Shown: piece after piece, positions 50,556-61,000 of the stretch | Numbering within the stretch: position 1 is the first letter of the stretch | Layout: each line of letters begins with the position of its first letter | Assembly (NCBI GenBank): GCA_029880325.1 | Contig: JAOUOP010000001.1 | Location: forward strand, 62,001 to 126,000 | Length of the DNA: 64,000 nt | Direction: 5' to 3' | Source of the DNA: Myxococcales bacterium | GTDB taxonomy: Bacteria; Myxococcota_A; Polyangia; Polyangiales; JAFGIB01 | The notes under the pieces: model-generated | Seen by the model: only the letters and a program-made list of their open reading frames with translations | Database searches by the model: none | Told to the model about the DNA's origin: nothing | Translations under genes and position numbers: made by a program

Positions 50556-52085
50556 ATGCCCGAAGAAAGCTCACAATTCCAGCAACTCGCCCACGACGCC
50601 CTGGCATTCGGCGGCGTCGAGCTATCGGTGGCCGCTGGCGTCTGGATCTTCCTGCGCTTCAGCCTCCCACGCGAACACCGCGCCAAGCTGATCGTGCCGG
50701 CGCTGTTGTTGCTGAGCTACGTGGTCATCGCCGTGGCCAAAACGGCGCTGCCCTCCCAGGCCCCCTCCTACAAGTACGTGGGCACCGTGGCGCTGCTGCT
50801 GCTGCTGCTGGGCTGCGGCCGGCTGGTGACCATTTTCGTCATCGACTGGCTCATCACCCGCAGGCTGCACCGTCCGACACCGAAGATCATCCGCGACATC
50901 GTCGAGGGCATGATCGTCATGGGCGCGGTGCTGCTGACGCTCCGCGCCGCCGGCGTGGACGCCACTTCGCTGCTGACCACCTCGGCGCTGCTGACGGCCA
51001 TCATCGGCCTGTCCCTACAGGACACCCTGGGTAACCTCTTCGCCGGCCTGTCGCTGCAGGCCGAGGAGCCCTTTCGGGTAGGCGACTGGATCCAATACGA
51101 CCGCGAGGCCGGACATATCGGCCAGGTCAAGGAGATCAACTGGCGCGCCACCAAGATGATAAACCTCGACCTGGTCGAGATCACCATCCCCAACGGCCAG
51201 TTGGCGCGCGCCTCGATCGTCAACTTCACCAAGCCCAGCGCCCTGTCACGGCGTCAAATCGTCTTCACCATCCCCCACGACTTCGCGCCGCTGCGGGTCA
51301 AGCAGGTCATCGAGCGCGCCTTGACGGAAGTGCCGGGAATGCGGTCACAGCCGCCCCCCTCGGTGATCACCCACGAGATCGTCGAACGCGGCATCGAGTA
51401 CTGCGCCCGCTTCTTCATCGAAAACTTCGCCGAGCGCGAGCTGATCGACGCCCACGTCCGCGACCGCGTCTGGTACGCCCTCAGCCGCGTGCAGATCCCC
51501 ATCGCCACGCCGGTGCAGCGCATGGAGCTGCGCGAGCACACCCGCCAGACCGACGCCGACGACGCGCGCGAAGAAGAGCGGGCGCGGGCGCGGGCGGTAC
51601 GCAAGCTCGACTTTCTCCGCGACTTGCCCGACGAGGCGATCCAGACGCTGGCGCACCAGTCGTCGACCGCGCTGTACGAACCCGACGAAATCGTGGTGCG
51701 CCAGGGCGAACACGGCGGCGAGTTCTACGTCTGCCTGGAGGGCGAGCTGTCGGTGCTGCACAGCACGGGCGGCGGCCCGCGGCGTGAGGTGGCGCGGTTG
51801 GGTCCCGGCGGCATTTTCGGCGAGGTGGCACTGATGACCGGCCAGCAGCGTACAGCCACGGTCAAGGCAGTGACCCCCTGCCGGCTTCTGACCCTGGGCA
51901 AGACGGCCTTCTCCGAAATCCTCGCCAAAAACCCCCAGCTCGCCGAGCGCATCAGCGAGCGCCTGGCCGAACGCCAGGCCACGCTGATGGCCTTCGCGGA
52001 GTCGCTGGACGAAAACGAACGCAAGTCGATCCACGAGGATCAAAACCAACTGCTGGACCGGATCCGGCGCTTCTTCTCCCTGTGA
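50556..52085 (+). CDS. MscS-type channel fused to cyclic-nucleotide-binding domain
   Basis: 509-residue protein. About four TM helices occupy residues 15-150. The pore-lining MscS helix region is LLTTSALLTAIIGLSLQDTL then GNLFAGLSLQAEEPFRVGDW, and the beta domain has ITIPNGQLARASIVNFTKPS. After the MscS vestibule (to about 325) and a charged linker rich in Asp/Glu/Arg, a cNMP-binding domain follows (about 360-480: LYEPDEIVVRQGEHGGEFYV; GPGGIFGEVALMTGQQRTA, the phosphate-binding cassette). The C-terminus is a coiled helix. Such fusions are known as bacterial cyclic-nucleotide-gated MscS relatives and often lose mechanosensitivity. It starts 36 bp after icmF on the same strand. Confidence 0.92.
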   Translation: MPEESSQFQQLAHDALAFGGVELSVAAGVWIFLRFSLPREHRAKLIVPALLLLSYVVIAVAKTALPSQAPSYKYVGTVALLLLLLGCGRLVTIFVIDWLITRRLHRPTPKIIRDIVEGMIVMGAVLLTLRAAGVDATSLLTTSALLTAIIGLSLQDTLGNLFAGLSLQAEEPFRVGDWIQYDREAGHIGQVKEINWRATKMINLDLVEITIPNGQLARASIVNFTKPSALSRRQIVFTIPHDFAPLRVKQVIERALTEVPGMRSQPPPSVITHEIVERGIEYCARFFIENFAERELIDAHVRDRVWYALSRVQIPIATPVQRMELREHTRQTDADDAREEERARARAVRKLDFLRDLPDEAIQTLAHQSSTALYEPDEIVVRQGEHGGEFYVCLEGELSVLHSTGGGPRREVARLGPGGIFGEVALMTGQQRTATVKAVTPCRLLTLGKTAFSEILAKNPQLAERISERLAERQATLMAFAESLDENERKSIHEDQNQLLDRIRRFFSL

Positions 52086-52132
52086 TCAGTCCCGCTTGAC
52101 CGCCGGCGGCGGGCTGACGACGATGCCGCGCA

Positions 52133-54622
52133 ATGCCCTGGCCACGCCGCCTGCCATTTTCGACGGGTGCCCAAAAGGCGGTCGCGGCCGTGCTCTGTCA
52201 CGCGGCGACTGTGGTCCTTTTGGCGCGGCTTGCGCGCACCGCCGAGCTGGCCGTCCGGGCCGATCGGGCTGACACCTGGTTGATGCTGCCAGCCGTCTTC
52301 GGCGCCGACCTGATGCTCATCGCCAGTATCGGGCTGTGGGCCCACGCCGTCGCTGCGCTGCGCCGGCCATGGGCTGTGTTGGCCCTGCGCGTTTTGCCGC
52401 TGCTTGGCCTTTGCCTCCTGCTGCCTGCCGACGTGGTCTCCCACCGCCTGACCGGGATTCCAATTTCCTTCAGCCGCCTGCGCGGCGATGAGGGCGCCAC
52501 GGTCTTCGACCTGGGCCTGCTCGACCCGGTCGACCTGGTTGGCGGCACCGCAGCCATCGCGCTCGGCCTGCTTTCGATCTACCCGGCCCTTCGCTTCGGC
52601 TCCCGGCTGCGCGCCCTGCGGGTCTGGGCCGCTCCCAAGGCGCTGCTCGTCACTCTTCTCATCGGCTTTCTTTCGACCAGCGCCCAACAGCTGCTGCTAC
52701 CCAGGGCCGACGAGCTCGCGACCCAGCCCGCCTTCTACCTTGCCACGAGTCTCTTCGACGGCGGCCCGATCGCATCGCTGACCATCGCCGAAACCGAGTG
52801 GCAGGCGCTGCAGCGCTCCCAGAGTGCACTACCGACGCCGGCAGGCGATCACCGCACGCCCGCCCATCGCCCCGGCCCCATCGACAACGTCGTAATCTTC
52901 CTGGCCGAGGGCATCGCCTTCGAGCACACGGGATTTTCCACAGAAGATGTGCTGAACCTGAAGCGAGCGGTGACGCGCGAAGCGAAGAAAAAGCGCAAAA
53001 CGAACCGCCAAAAAGGCGGCAAATCGGCGCCCCTGGAGCGCCGCCAGTACGACGCCACACCGCATCTCCACGAGCGCCAGCAGCGAGATGGCCTGCTCTT
53101 CGACCGCTTCCACACCAACTGGCACGCCAGCATCCAGGCAATCTTCTCCCTGGTCTGCTCGCGCTTCCCGCCTCCGCAGGGAGACATCGTGCGCATCAAG
53201 CCGCGAATCGATTGCGGCGAACTCTCGGAGGTCATGGATGCCCGCGGCGTCAAGGCGGGGCTCTTCCACGGTGGCTATTTCAACTTCTACAACAAACTCG
53301 CGCTGCTCGGCCATCGGCGCTACGCCGTCGAATACGACGCCGCCGAACTCGCCCTTCGCAGCAAGCGTCGAAGTCACCAGTGGGGCATCGACGACCGGGC
53401 CGTGGTCGACGCCACCCTGCAATGGGTCGACTCCCTTCCCAAGGGCGAACGCTTCGCCGCGCTTCTGATCCCGATCACCGCCCACTACCCCTACTGGACC
53501 CCAAGCGACTTCAAGCGCCCTTTCGCCCCCCAGGGTCGACGACGGCGTTTCCTCAACGCCGTCGCCTTCCAGGACCAGGTCTTCGAAGAACTCCTGCGCG
53601 GCTTCGAAAAACGCGGGCTCTACGATCGCACGCTCTTCGTATGGCTGGGCGACCACGGACACTACGTGGGCGAACCCACCCGTAAAACCCCTGGCCTACG
53701 CCGCTTCTACCAGCCCAACCTGCACACGGCGCTGGTCATGATCAACCATCAGCTCTTCGGCGCCCCCAAACGGCGCCCGGCCGAGCGCGTCTCCCACCGC
53801 CTGGGCGACAACCGAGATCTGGTGCCCACCGTGCTCGACGCCATGGGCCTGCCCTCCGATCCCAGACACGAGGGCCAGAGCCTGCTCGCCACGGACTACA
53901 AACCGCGCCGCATCTTCTTCGGCTCCGACGCGGGCCAATATTTCGGCTTCATCGACGGTCACGAAAAATTCGTACTCAACACGCGCAACAAGCGCACCGA
54001 GTACTACGACCTGAAGCGCGATCCCGAAGAACTCGAGGACCGAAGTGCGCGCTCCAGCGAGCTGATGACCCGCTACACCCGCGACACCCTGCGCTTCGCC
54101 GGTGCCGCGCGCGCCCGAATCGCCGCCACCCCGACGCTCGAGGAACGCATCAGCGTCAACCACGTATACGAACTCTTCATCGAGCACGCCAAAGTGAGTT
54201 TGGTGCGAGAAGACAAGCGCACCCCCTGCGAACGCGACGACGACGGCGAGGTCCAATGCAAAGGCCTCGGTTCCATGCTTCGGGAACACGAGGGAGTGGT
54301 CCACGGCCGGCGCCGACACTGCGTCATGGTACGAGTACCCGAGGAGGGTCGCGTGGAGCTGAGGCTCGACTACAAGCCGATGCTCGGCCTGCTGACCGGC
54401 ACCATCGTCGCCATACCCAAGACCGCGAAGAAAGGGCAGCGCCCACGCTTCGTCATCAATGCCCGCAGTGACGAGCACCTCGGACAGGCGGTGCAGCTGA
54501 ACCCGTCCCAGGCCGTGCGCCCGCAGCACCCCAGGGCCAAGCGCTCCCTGCGCTACGAAATCGCGCGAACTGGCAGTTGGGAAGGAGGCCCCGAGGAACT
54601 CTGCCTGCAGTTGACACCTTGA
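52133..54622 (+). CDS. LtaS-like membrane sulfatase / phosphoglycerol transferase family
   Basis: 829-residue protein of the alkaline-phosphatase superfamily with LTA-synthase/sulfatase layout. Five TM helices occupy the first 190 residues (AVAAVLCHAATVVLLARLAR; LMLPAVFGADLMLIASIGLW; VLALRVLPLLGLCLLLPADV). The extracytoplasmic domain begins VVIFLAEGIAFEHTGF and contains a Lys/Arg-rich insert (EAKKKRKTNRQKGGKSA), the probable nucleophile region NWHASIQAIFSLVCSRFPPP, ALLIPITAHYPYW, FVWLGDHGHYVGEP and NRDLVPTVLDAMGLPSD. A C-terminal region of about 170 residues past DLKRDPEELED is of unknown fold. It could add or remove a phosphoglycerol- or sulfate-type group on an envelope glycan; the substrate is unknown. 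Confidence 0.85.
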   Translation: MPWPRRLPFSTGAQKAVAAVLCHAATVVLLARLARTAELAVRADRADTWLMLPAVFGADLMLIASIGLWAHAVAALRRPWAVLALRVLPLLGLCLLLPADVVSHRLTGIPISFSRLRGDEGATVFDLGLLDPVDLVGGTAAIALGLLSIYPALRFGSRLRALRVWAAPKALLVTLLIGFLSTSAQQLLLPRADELATQPAFYLATSLFDGGPIASLTIAETEWQALQRSQSALPTPAGDHRTPAHRPGPIDNVVIFLAEGIAFEHTGFSTEDVLNLKRAVTREAKKKRKTNRQKGGKSAPLERRQYDATPHLHERQQRDGLLFDRFHTNWHASIQAIFSLVCSRFPPPQGDIVRIKPRIDCGELSEVMDARGVKAGLFHGGYFNFYNKLALLGHRRYAVEYDAAELALRSKRRSHQWGIDDRAVVDATLQWVDSLPKGERFAALLIPITAHYPYWTPSDFKRPFAPQGRRRRFLNAVAFQDQVFEELLRGFEKRGLYDRTLFVWLGDHGHYVGEPTRKTPGLRRFYQPNLHTALVMINHQLFGAPKRRPAERVSHRLGDNRDLVPTVLDAMGLPSDPRHEGQSLLATDYKPRRIFFGSDAGQYFGFIDGHEKFVLNTRNKRTEYYDLKRDPEELEDRSARSSELMTRYTRDTLRFAGAARARIAATPTLEERISVNHVYELFIEHAKVSLVREDKRTPCERDDDGEVQCKGLGSMLREHEGVVHGRRRHCVMVRVPEEGRVELRLDYKPMLGLLTGTIVAIPKTAKKGQRPRFVINARSDEHLGQAVQLNPSQAVRPQHPRAKRSLRYEIARTGSWEGGPEELCLQLTP

Positions 54623-54651
54623 GGCAGGGCGAGCGACGGACATCGGGCTGT

Positions 54652-56313
54652 TCAATGCCAGCGATAGTTGGACTTCTCGGCCAGTATCCGCCTGATGTCG
54701 TCGAGTCGCGGAAGTTCCTTCTTACCGAAATAGTGGTACTGGTATCGGCCACCGCTGTTCTTGTTGAAGCTGGCGAGGTAGGCGTAACGCCGAAAGCGCG
54801 GGTCTCGGTAGATCCGTCGACCGTGTCGGCCCAGCGGTCCCGGAAAGCTGTTGACGAAGTTCTTTCCGCGCTTGCACAAAATCCACAAATCCGGGTCGCG
54901 ATCGAAGAGATAGTCGATGAGGCGCTCCGCCGGCAAGCCGGCATTCCGTGCGAGAAAGTTGTCGTTGAGACCAATCGGATCGATCCAGCGGCTTTCGGAG
55001 AAGTAGGGCATCGCACCGGCGTCGGGGCCCACCACCAGGAGTTCACGATGATTGGGGAGCTGCGCCATCAGTCGGCCCAACATGAAATGGGTTTCCTCAA
55101 CCACAGGCTTCCTGGGCCAGCTTTCACGGATCGAATGGGCGTAGAGCGGGCTGCTGTAAACGAACGCGTATCCAAAAACGACCAGGAAGCATAGGGCATT
55201 GACCACACGGACCTTCGGCGCGGTCTCTTCGAGAGCCGCAGTTAGCGCGGGTACGGCGGCGAGCACGAAAAACGGCACAAACGGGATAAAGAATCTGTGC
55301 TGAAACGCCATGATGTGCTCGGCGCGCAGATAAAACAGCAAACAGAAAAGCAGTGGTGGCAACAGCAACGCATCCGCCCCCCGCACTGACCGTCGAAAGA
55401 TGGCGGCGGCTGCCAGGACCGCGATCGAGGGTTCACCCAGAAAGGCAACGAGCTCGGGCAGGCCCGGCAGCGAGTCGCCGCCACCGGCGAGCACCTTGAT
55501 GTAGTAACTATTGGGGCGCAGGTCACCATAGTAGTGCAGCCGCCAGCCGTGGTAGCCCAGCGTCGGGATCACGAAAAAGACTCCGGCGACCAAGGCCCAC
55601 CGCATCAAACGGCGCAGCGCTTGGCCCGACAGTCCAGAACCGAGCGCGTCCATCGAGCCGGCCAGACCGATCATGGCGGCAGCCACGGCGAAATTTTCGG
55701 GGCGTGCCAAGCCGGCCAGCCACCCGCAGAGGCAAGCGGCGCCATAGAAGCGATAACCGGCACGCCCGGCCGTGGGCGCGGCCTCCAAAAACCTCGCCAG
55801 CATCCAGTAGGTGGTCACCAGCAGCACCGCCGCGACCATGGTCTCAAGCCCCATCATCACGTGGACGCCGTAGATGGGAATGCAGAGAAATACGCTTGCC
55901 GCCAGGGCGGGACCTGGCGACCACCAGCTCGCACCCACGACCCGGCGGCGATCGTCGAAGATGAGAAATGCGATCAGCAGCACCGACAATAGCGACAACC
56001 ACTGGGCAGCCTTGAGCGGATCGAGGCCGGCGGCGATCACAGGAACCTCGACCATCACCAGCAGGAAATTCGTAAACCCCTCCACCGGAGCTTCACCCGG
56101 GTTCCATACCAGGCCCTCACCTTGAGCGACATGCCTGGAATAGCGATAGCTGATGTAGGCGTCATCGATGACGCGATAGTACGGAAGACAAACGTTGCCA
56201 GCGCAGAACGCCAACCCGAAAAGCAGCACGCATGGGCCGAGCGCCTTGTGTTGAAAACGGGCAAACCGCTGGTGTTGGTCCTTCACGCTCGCGTCGCCTC
56301 GTGTTGTCGCCAC
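54652..56313 (-). CDS. GT-C family membrane glycosyltransferase
   Basis: About 553 residues from GTG 56313 (or GTG 56286). It has about ten TM helices and the GT-C signature after TM1: YYRVIDDAYISYRYSRHVAQ then GEGLVWNPGEAPVEGFTNF. DD is the expected catalytic metal or base site, and the following Asn/Gly/Glu residues match polyprenyl-phosphate-sugar mannosyl- or arabinosyltransferases. A periplasmic C-terminal domain (FSESRWIDPIGLNDNFLARN; DLWILCKRGKNFVNSFPGPL) follows. Codon use looks less GC-biased than the neighbours, for example around 54700-54800 and 55150-55320, which may signal transfer. It is convergent with the LtaS-like gene, 29 bp away. Sugar and acceptor are unknown. Confidence 0.83.
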   Translation of the reverse strand: MATTRGDASVKDQHQRFARFQHKALGPCVLLFGLAFCAGNVCLPYYRVIDDAYISYRYSRHVAQGEGLVWNPGEAPVEGFTNFLLVMVEVPVIAAGLDPLKAAQWLSLLSVLLIAFLIFDDRRRVVGASWWSPGPALAASVFLCIPIYGVHVMMGLETMVAAVLLVTTYWMLARFLEAAPTAGRAGYRFYGAACLCGWLAGLARPENFAVAAAMIGLAGSMDALGSGLSGQALRRLMRWALVAGVFFVIPTLGYHGWRLHYYGDLRPNSYYIKVLAGGGDSLPGLPELVAFLGEPSIAVLAAAAIFRRSVRGADALLLPPLLFCLLFYLRAEHIMAFQHRFFIPFVPFFVLAAVPALTAALEETAPKVRVVNALCFLVVFGYAFVYSSPLYAHSIRESWPRKPVVEETHFMLGRLMAQLPNHRELLVVGPDAGAMPYFSESRWIDPIGLNDNFLARNAGLPAERLIDYLFDRDPDLWILCKRGKNFVNSFPGPLGRHGRRIYRDPRFRRYAYLASFNKNSGGRYQYHYFGKKELPRLDDIRRILAEKSNYRWH

Positions 56314-56491
56314 AGCATCATGCCCACGGTAGCCAAGAGCGTGGGTCCCTCCGTTGCGCTGCCCGTGGCGAGTCTACTGACGCCATAGGCTGCGAGCAAA
56401 CTTCGCCATGCGCACGTTTTTTCCGCGGAGACGCAGCGGAGCATCGATGGGCTTGATAGCGCCGCGATTCCACCAGGCAAAACGCGTGAGG

Positions 56492-56521
56492 TTGACGCCT
56501 TTGGCAGCCAGAGGCTAGATT
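56492..56521 (+). promoter_or_regulatory. Candidate sigma70 promoter of the Cys-rich lipoprotein gene
   Basis: TTGACG (56492-56497) and TAGATT (56516-56521) with 18-bp spacing, about 60 bp before ATG 56584. Both boxes match the consensus well for a GC-rich genome. Confidence 0.5.
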
Positions 56522-56583
56522 CACGGTGCTCAGCGGCCGAGGGAAACCCCGGAACGTTCGCGATTCCAAGGGCCCACGCCCAA

Positions 56584-57504
56584 ATGCCCGACTTCAGACC
56601 GCTTTCGTATCCCCCGGGTTCGCGCCGCTTTCGCCGGTCCTTTCCACTGCTGCTATCGCTGGCGCTGAGCGTGGGTGGATGCCTGGGGGGCCGCACACAC
56701 GACTCGCCGCCCTCGCAAGATGCCGACTCGGCGGCAGCCTCAAACGCCGGTGATGCAGCAGTGACCGAGGCGTCGTCCTCTTCTGAAACGACGGAAGTAG
56801 TCGCCAGCGACGCAGCGGCCCCGATCTGCACCGCCAACAACGACTGTCCCACCGGCACGCGATGCTTGCGTACCGGCTGCGTCGAACTCGTGGCCTGTCA
56901 GACGAGCCTGGACTGCATCGACGCGCCTCAGAATCAGGGCATCTGCGACAGCGACGCTGGGCAGTGCGAGCAGTGCCTGGGCGATGCCGACTGCGATCCC
57001 GGGCAGCAATGCCTTGCCCGGCTCTGCGAAACCATCGTCGGCTGCGGCAACTCCCTCGACTGCCCCAGTGGCCAGGTCTGCGACTCATCCCTGGCCCGCT
57101 GCGTCGAATGCGTCTGGGACACCGACTGCGGCGAGGGCCAGCGTTGCGCCGAGCAGCGCTGCCGTCTGGCCTGCACATCGGACAGGACTTGCACGCCCCA
57201 GGGCCAGCTCTGCGATCCCATGCTCGGCTACTGCGCCAACCCCAACGAGCTGACTTCGAGTCCCTACGTAGCCGGCGGTGGCGGCTCCGGGGGCAGCAGT
57301 GGCAGCAGCGGCGGCAGCGGTGGCAGCGGTGGCAGCGGCGGCAGCACCGGGGGCGCCGGAGGTTCCGGGGGCGCGAGCGGCGGCGACATGACGGTGCGCT
57401 CCTGCAACCCCAGCGATTGCCCGGCGGGTGCCTTGGGCGAGCCCCCCTGCTGCACCGCGGAAGCCGTCTGCGGCATCGAGACCATTTTGGTCGGCTGCGT
57501 GTAG
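56584..57504 (+). CDS. Cys-rich lipoprotein of myxobacterial type
   Basis: 306-residue predicted lipoprotein with a type II signal (RSFPLLLSLALSVGGC). An Asp/Ser/Ala-rich linker precedes about 150 residues with repeated Cys pairs in a disulfide-knot pattern: CTANNDCPTGTRC, CQTSLDC, CEQCLGDADCDPGQQC, CGNSLDCPSGQVC and CVECVWDTDCGEGQRC. These are typical of Dickkopf-like Cys repeats in myxobacterial surface proteins. A Gly/Ser linker (GSSGSSGGSGGSGG) leads to a final Cys-rich piece, CNPSDCPAGALGEPPCC. The function is unknown, likely surface adhesion or binding. Confidence 0.8.
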   Translation: MPDFRPLSYPPGSRRFRRSFPLLLSLALSVGGCLGGRTHDSPPSQDADSAAASNAGDAAVTEASSSSETTEVVASDAAAPICTANNDCPTGTRCLRTGCVELVACQTSLDCIDAPQNQGICDSDAGQCEQCLGDADCDPGQQCLARLCETIVGCGNSLDCPSGQVCDSSLARCVECVWDTDCGEGQRCAEQRCRLACTSDRTCTPQGQLCDPMLGYCANPNELTSSPYVAGGGGSGGSSGSSGGSGGSGGSGGSTGGAGGSGGASGGDMTVRSCNPSDCPAGALGEPPCCTAEAVCGIETILVGCV

Positions 57505-57532
57505 CCCGACCGAGGCACCACCCCCCGGGCCC

Positions 57533-57988
57533 CTAACTCACGCCGCCCAGATACAACTTCTGGCCCCCGGGCGAGCGCAGCAGTTCGAGCAGGCCTTCGG
57601 GGATGTGTTGCACATCCGGCAGCTCCGAAAGCGCGATCCAGCGGGTGGCGACCGAGCCATCCGCCCCTGGGCTTTCGCTGCTGGCGTCAAAATCAGCAGA
57701 CACCGAGCAGCGAAAATAAAACTCCACCACCCGCACGTCCTCATCGACTTCACCGGGCTCGTGGCTCCAGGCCATGTAGTCCCGCACCTGCGCCAACTCA
57801 CCAACTTCAACCGCGGCGCCGATCTGCTCGCTACAAGCCGTGCGCAGGGCGTCGGCCAGGGAGCTTCCGGGATGCTGCAGTCCGCCGGGTAGCGCGAAGC
57901 GCGAGCCCTGTTCACTGCGGGTCTCGACGACGAGAATCTCCTCACCGCGGAGAATCAACGCCTTGACCATGTTGTGGATCGCGGTCAT
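57533..57988 (-). CDS. Nudix-fold protein with eroded catalytic motif
   Basis: 151-residue protein from ATG 57988. The fold pattern of Nudix hydrolases is visible: MVKALILRGEEILVVETRSE, FALPGGLQHPGSSLADALRT, VRDYMAWSHEPGEVDEDVRV and WIALSELPDVQHIPEGLLEL. The Nudix box GX5EX7REUXEEXGU is damaged. The region reads GGLQHPGSSLADALRTACSE then QIGA, so the first Glu and most of the REUXEE acids are missing. Pyrophosphohydrolase activity is therefore doubtful; a binding or regulatory role is possible. It follows the SNF2-type ATPase gene on the same strand. Confidence 0.8.
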   Translation of the reverse strand: MTAIHNMVKALILRGEEILVVETRSEQGSRFALPGGLQHPGSSLADALRTACSEQIGAAVEVGELAQVRDYMAWSHEPGEVDEDVRVVEFYFRCSVSADFDASSESPGADGSVATRWIALSELPDVQHIPEGLLELLRSPGGQKLYLGGVS

Positions 57989-58011
57989 GCAGGGCCACGC
58001 CGATAGAGATC

Positions 58012-61000
58012 CTAACTGAAGAGGTCGTCGACGTCGGCCTTGGTCAAGCCCTTCAGCGGCGCGTCGTGGCTGAGCACGTTCTCGACCAGGGCGCGCTTCT
58101 TCGCCGACAGCTGGAGGATCTTCTCCTCCACCGAACCCCGGGCCACCAGCCTGTAGACCGACACGGTCTTGCTCTGACCGATTCGGTGTGCGCGGTCGGT
58201 GGCCTGGTCCTCCACCGCCGGATTCCACCAGGGGTCAAAGTGGATCACGGTGTCGGCGCCAACCAGGTTCAAACCCGTGCCACCGGCCTTGAGCGAGATC
58301 AGGAAGGCCGAAATCGACGAATCATCGTTGAAGCGGTCGACGCGCTGGATGCGGTCCTTGGTCGCGCCCGTGAGATATTCGTACTGGATGCCCTCGGAAT
58401 CGAGCAGCTCCCGGATCAGCTTCAGCATCTCGACGAACTGGCTAAAAATCAACACGCGATGGCCGCCAGCCACCGCCTCCTGCATCAGCTCGCGCAGAGC
58501 GCCGAGCTTGCCGCTAGTGTCCTCGCCCCACTCGCCCTCGAGCTTCATCAGACGCGGATCGCAGGCCACCTGCCTCAGCCGCGTCAACGCCGCCAGGATC
58601 TGGATCTGGGCCCGCGCCACGCCCTGCTTCTCCACCTCGCTCATCACGCTGTCGCGCACCTGGCGCAGGATCTGCTGGTAGAGCTTGGTCTGCTCGTCGG
58701 CCATCGGCACCACGATGTCCTGCTCGATCTTGGGCGGCAGATCCTTGGCCACGTCCTGCTTTTCGCGCCGCAGCACGAAGCGGTGGATCGCGGCCCGCAG
58801 CTTCTCGGCCGCAGCCTCGTCGCCGCGGTCGATGGGCCGGGCGAACTTTTCCTCGAAGCGCTTCAGGTCTCCCAGCAAGCCCGGGGAAACGAAATCGAAG
58901 ATCGACCAGAACTCGCTCAGGCTGTTTTCGATGGGCGTTCCGGTCAGGGCCAGCCGGCGCTCACTCTTGAGCTTCTTGGCAGCGCGCGCGGTGGCGCTCA
59001 CCGGGTTCTTGATGTGCTGGGCTTCGTCGAGAATGACGTAATAGAAGTCCAACCCCTGAAGAAACTCCTCATCGCGACGCACCAGGGCGTAGCTGGTGAT
59101 CACGATGTCGGAATCTTCGATCTCGTCACTGAGCTTCTCGCGGTCGGGGCCGTGCCAGAGAATGGTCTTGAGGGTTGGCGCGAACTTCTCGATCTCGCGC
59201 AGCCAGTTGGGAGCCACCGAGGTCGGCGCAACGACCAGGTGGCGCACCTTCTTCTTGTTCTTCGACTTCAGCCACAGAAGCAATGCGATGGCCTGCACCG
59301 TTTTGCCCAGACCCATGTCGTCGGCCAGGATGCCGCCGGTGTTGAGGCCGTGCAGGAAGACCAGCCAGCTCAAACCGTCCTTCTGGTAGGGACGCAGCGT
59401 AGCCTTCAGCGAGCGGGGCTTGGTGATCGATTCGATCTCCCCGATATTCTGCAGCTTGGTGAAGAGTTTCTTCGCCGTGGGCGTGACCGAACTCTTGCCG
59501 ACCAACGACAGCAGATCCTGCACGCGGCCCGCCTGGGCCAGCGAGAGCTTCTTGCCATCGCCGCCGGTGGCGTAGATCTCGGCCATGCGCTCGAGGATCT
59601 CGCCCACCTCGTCCTGCTTGACTGGCGCGTAAGTGCCGTCCTCCAGACGCACCAGCTTACGGCCCGACTCGAGACATTCGCGCAGCTCGCGCTGATCGAC
59701 CGCGACGCCCCCGCTCTCGAAGACCATGTCGAGACTCAACCAGTCGACGCCGCTGGAGACGCGTGCGCGCGGCGACACCGAGCTGTCGCGCACGGTGACG
59801 TCCACCAGATCGTCCGGGATGAAACGATCCCAGGTTTCTGGCAGCTGTCCCATGCCGCCGGTCCAGAACGCGATCGCATCGTCGCCCTTGACCACCAATT
59901 CTTGACCGTTCTCGTCGGCCTCGAACCCCTGGCTGAGCAGCATCTGCACCGCGGCCATCTCGCCGCCGACGTCCCGTCGCACCACCACCGGGCGGCCATT
60001 GCTGCGGGTGGGCTCATGAAATTCCAGCGGCTGCGGCAGGCCCGCGGGGGGGACTTCATAATCGAAGGAGTCGTAGCGCACCTTGAGCTTGGCGCGCGCT
60101 TCGACGATGTCGCCCGTCACGCGCAGCTCGAAGCGCGGATGCGCGTCCAGCACGTCGGCAACCTGCGTCAGGTCGGGCAGGTCCGTTCCGAGCGAGGCAG
60201 CCACGCGCGGAACGTAGTCGACCAGCAGGCGCGGCAGGTCACCCATGGGATGCACCAAAGCTGGCGAGCGGTAGAGCCGCTGCAGCCAGGCCGGGGTGAC
60301 GTTTTCGGAAACCGCGCGCGCTACGCCCTCGGTCGTGTCCAGATGCCATCCCGGCGTACCTTCGAACCAGGCACCGCTCGACAGCGCAAAGCGCCGCTTC
60401 TGCAGCTCGAAGACCACGCGGATGCGCACCGACTTGGCGTTGGCCAAATCGAGCTCGATGCGCGGCTCCAGATAGCCGTCAGCGAAGCGAAGCTCCTTGG
60501 ATGCAGGCTCGATCAAGACCCGCCGGCCGCGCAGCATCGTCAGCACCTCGGCCGCGTCCTCGCCGCGCAGCTCGGCGGTCGCCGGAGTGCCACGGGGAGC
60601 GTGCCGCGCCAGCGCGCGCATCAAGCCGCGCTCGGAGACCGGCACCGTGCTGAAGCCACTGAGGGCCTCGGCGATGGGGACCGCCGACCGGGTGCCCGCC
60701 AACACGGGCGTCACCGTGATCGACGCCGAGCGCACGGTCATGCGGTATTCGAACTGCCGTGGCCGCGGCACTTCACCGGGAGACAACCAGGCATCGAGCC
60801 CGCCACGGCCGCCACCGCGGCGACCACCGCGCACACCGAGATCGCGGGCTGTCAGAACCTCGACGCTGCCATTGCCGTTGGCGCCCACAGCCGCGGTGGT
60901 AGCCACCTGCCCCTCGCCAGCGGCTCCTGCGCGCCGACGCCGGCGCGCGCGCCGGCGCTTGCCCGCGGCAGTGGTGCCAGCCTGAACCTGAACCTGCCCC

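Noticed and set aside
56283..56400. A minus-strand stretch reading LLAAYGVSRLATGSATEGPT, loosely like an ABC permease C-terminus.
   Set aside because: The resemblance is weak, no other permease motif lies upstream, and part of the region overlaps the GT-C start. It was not called.
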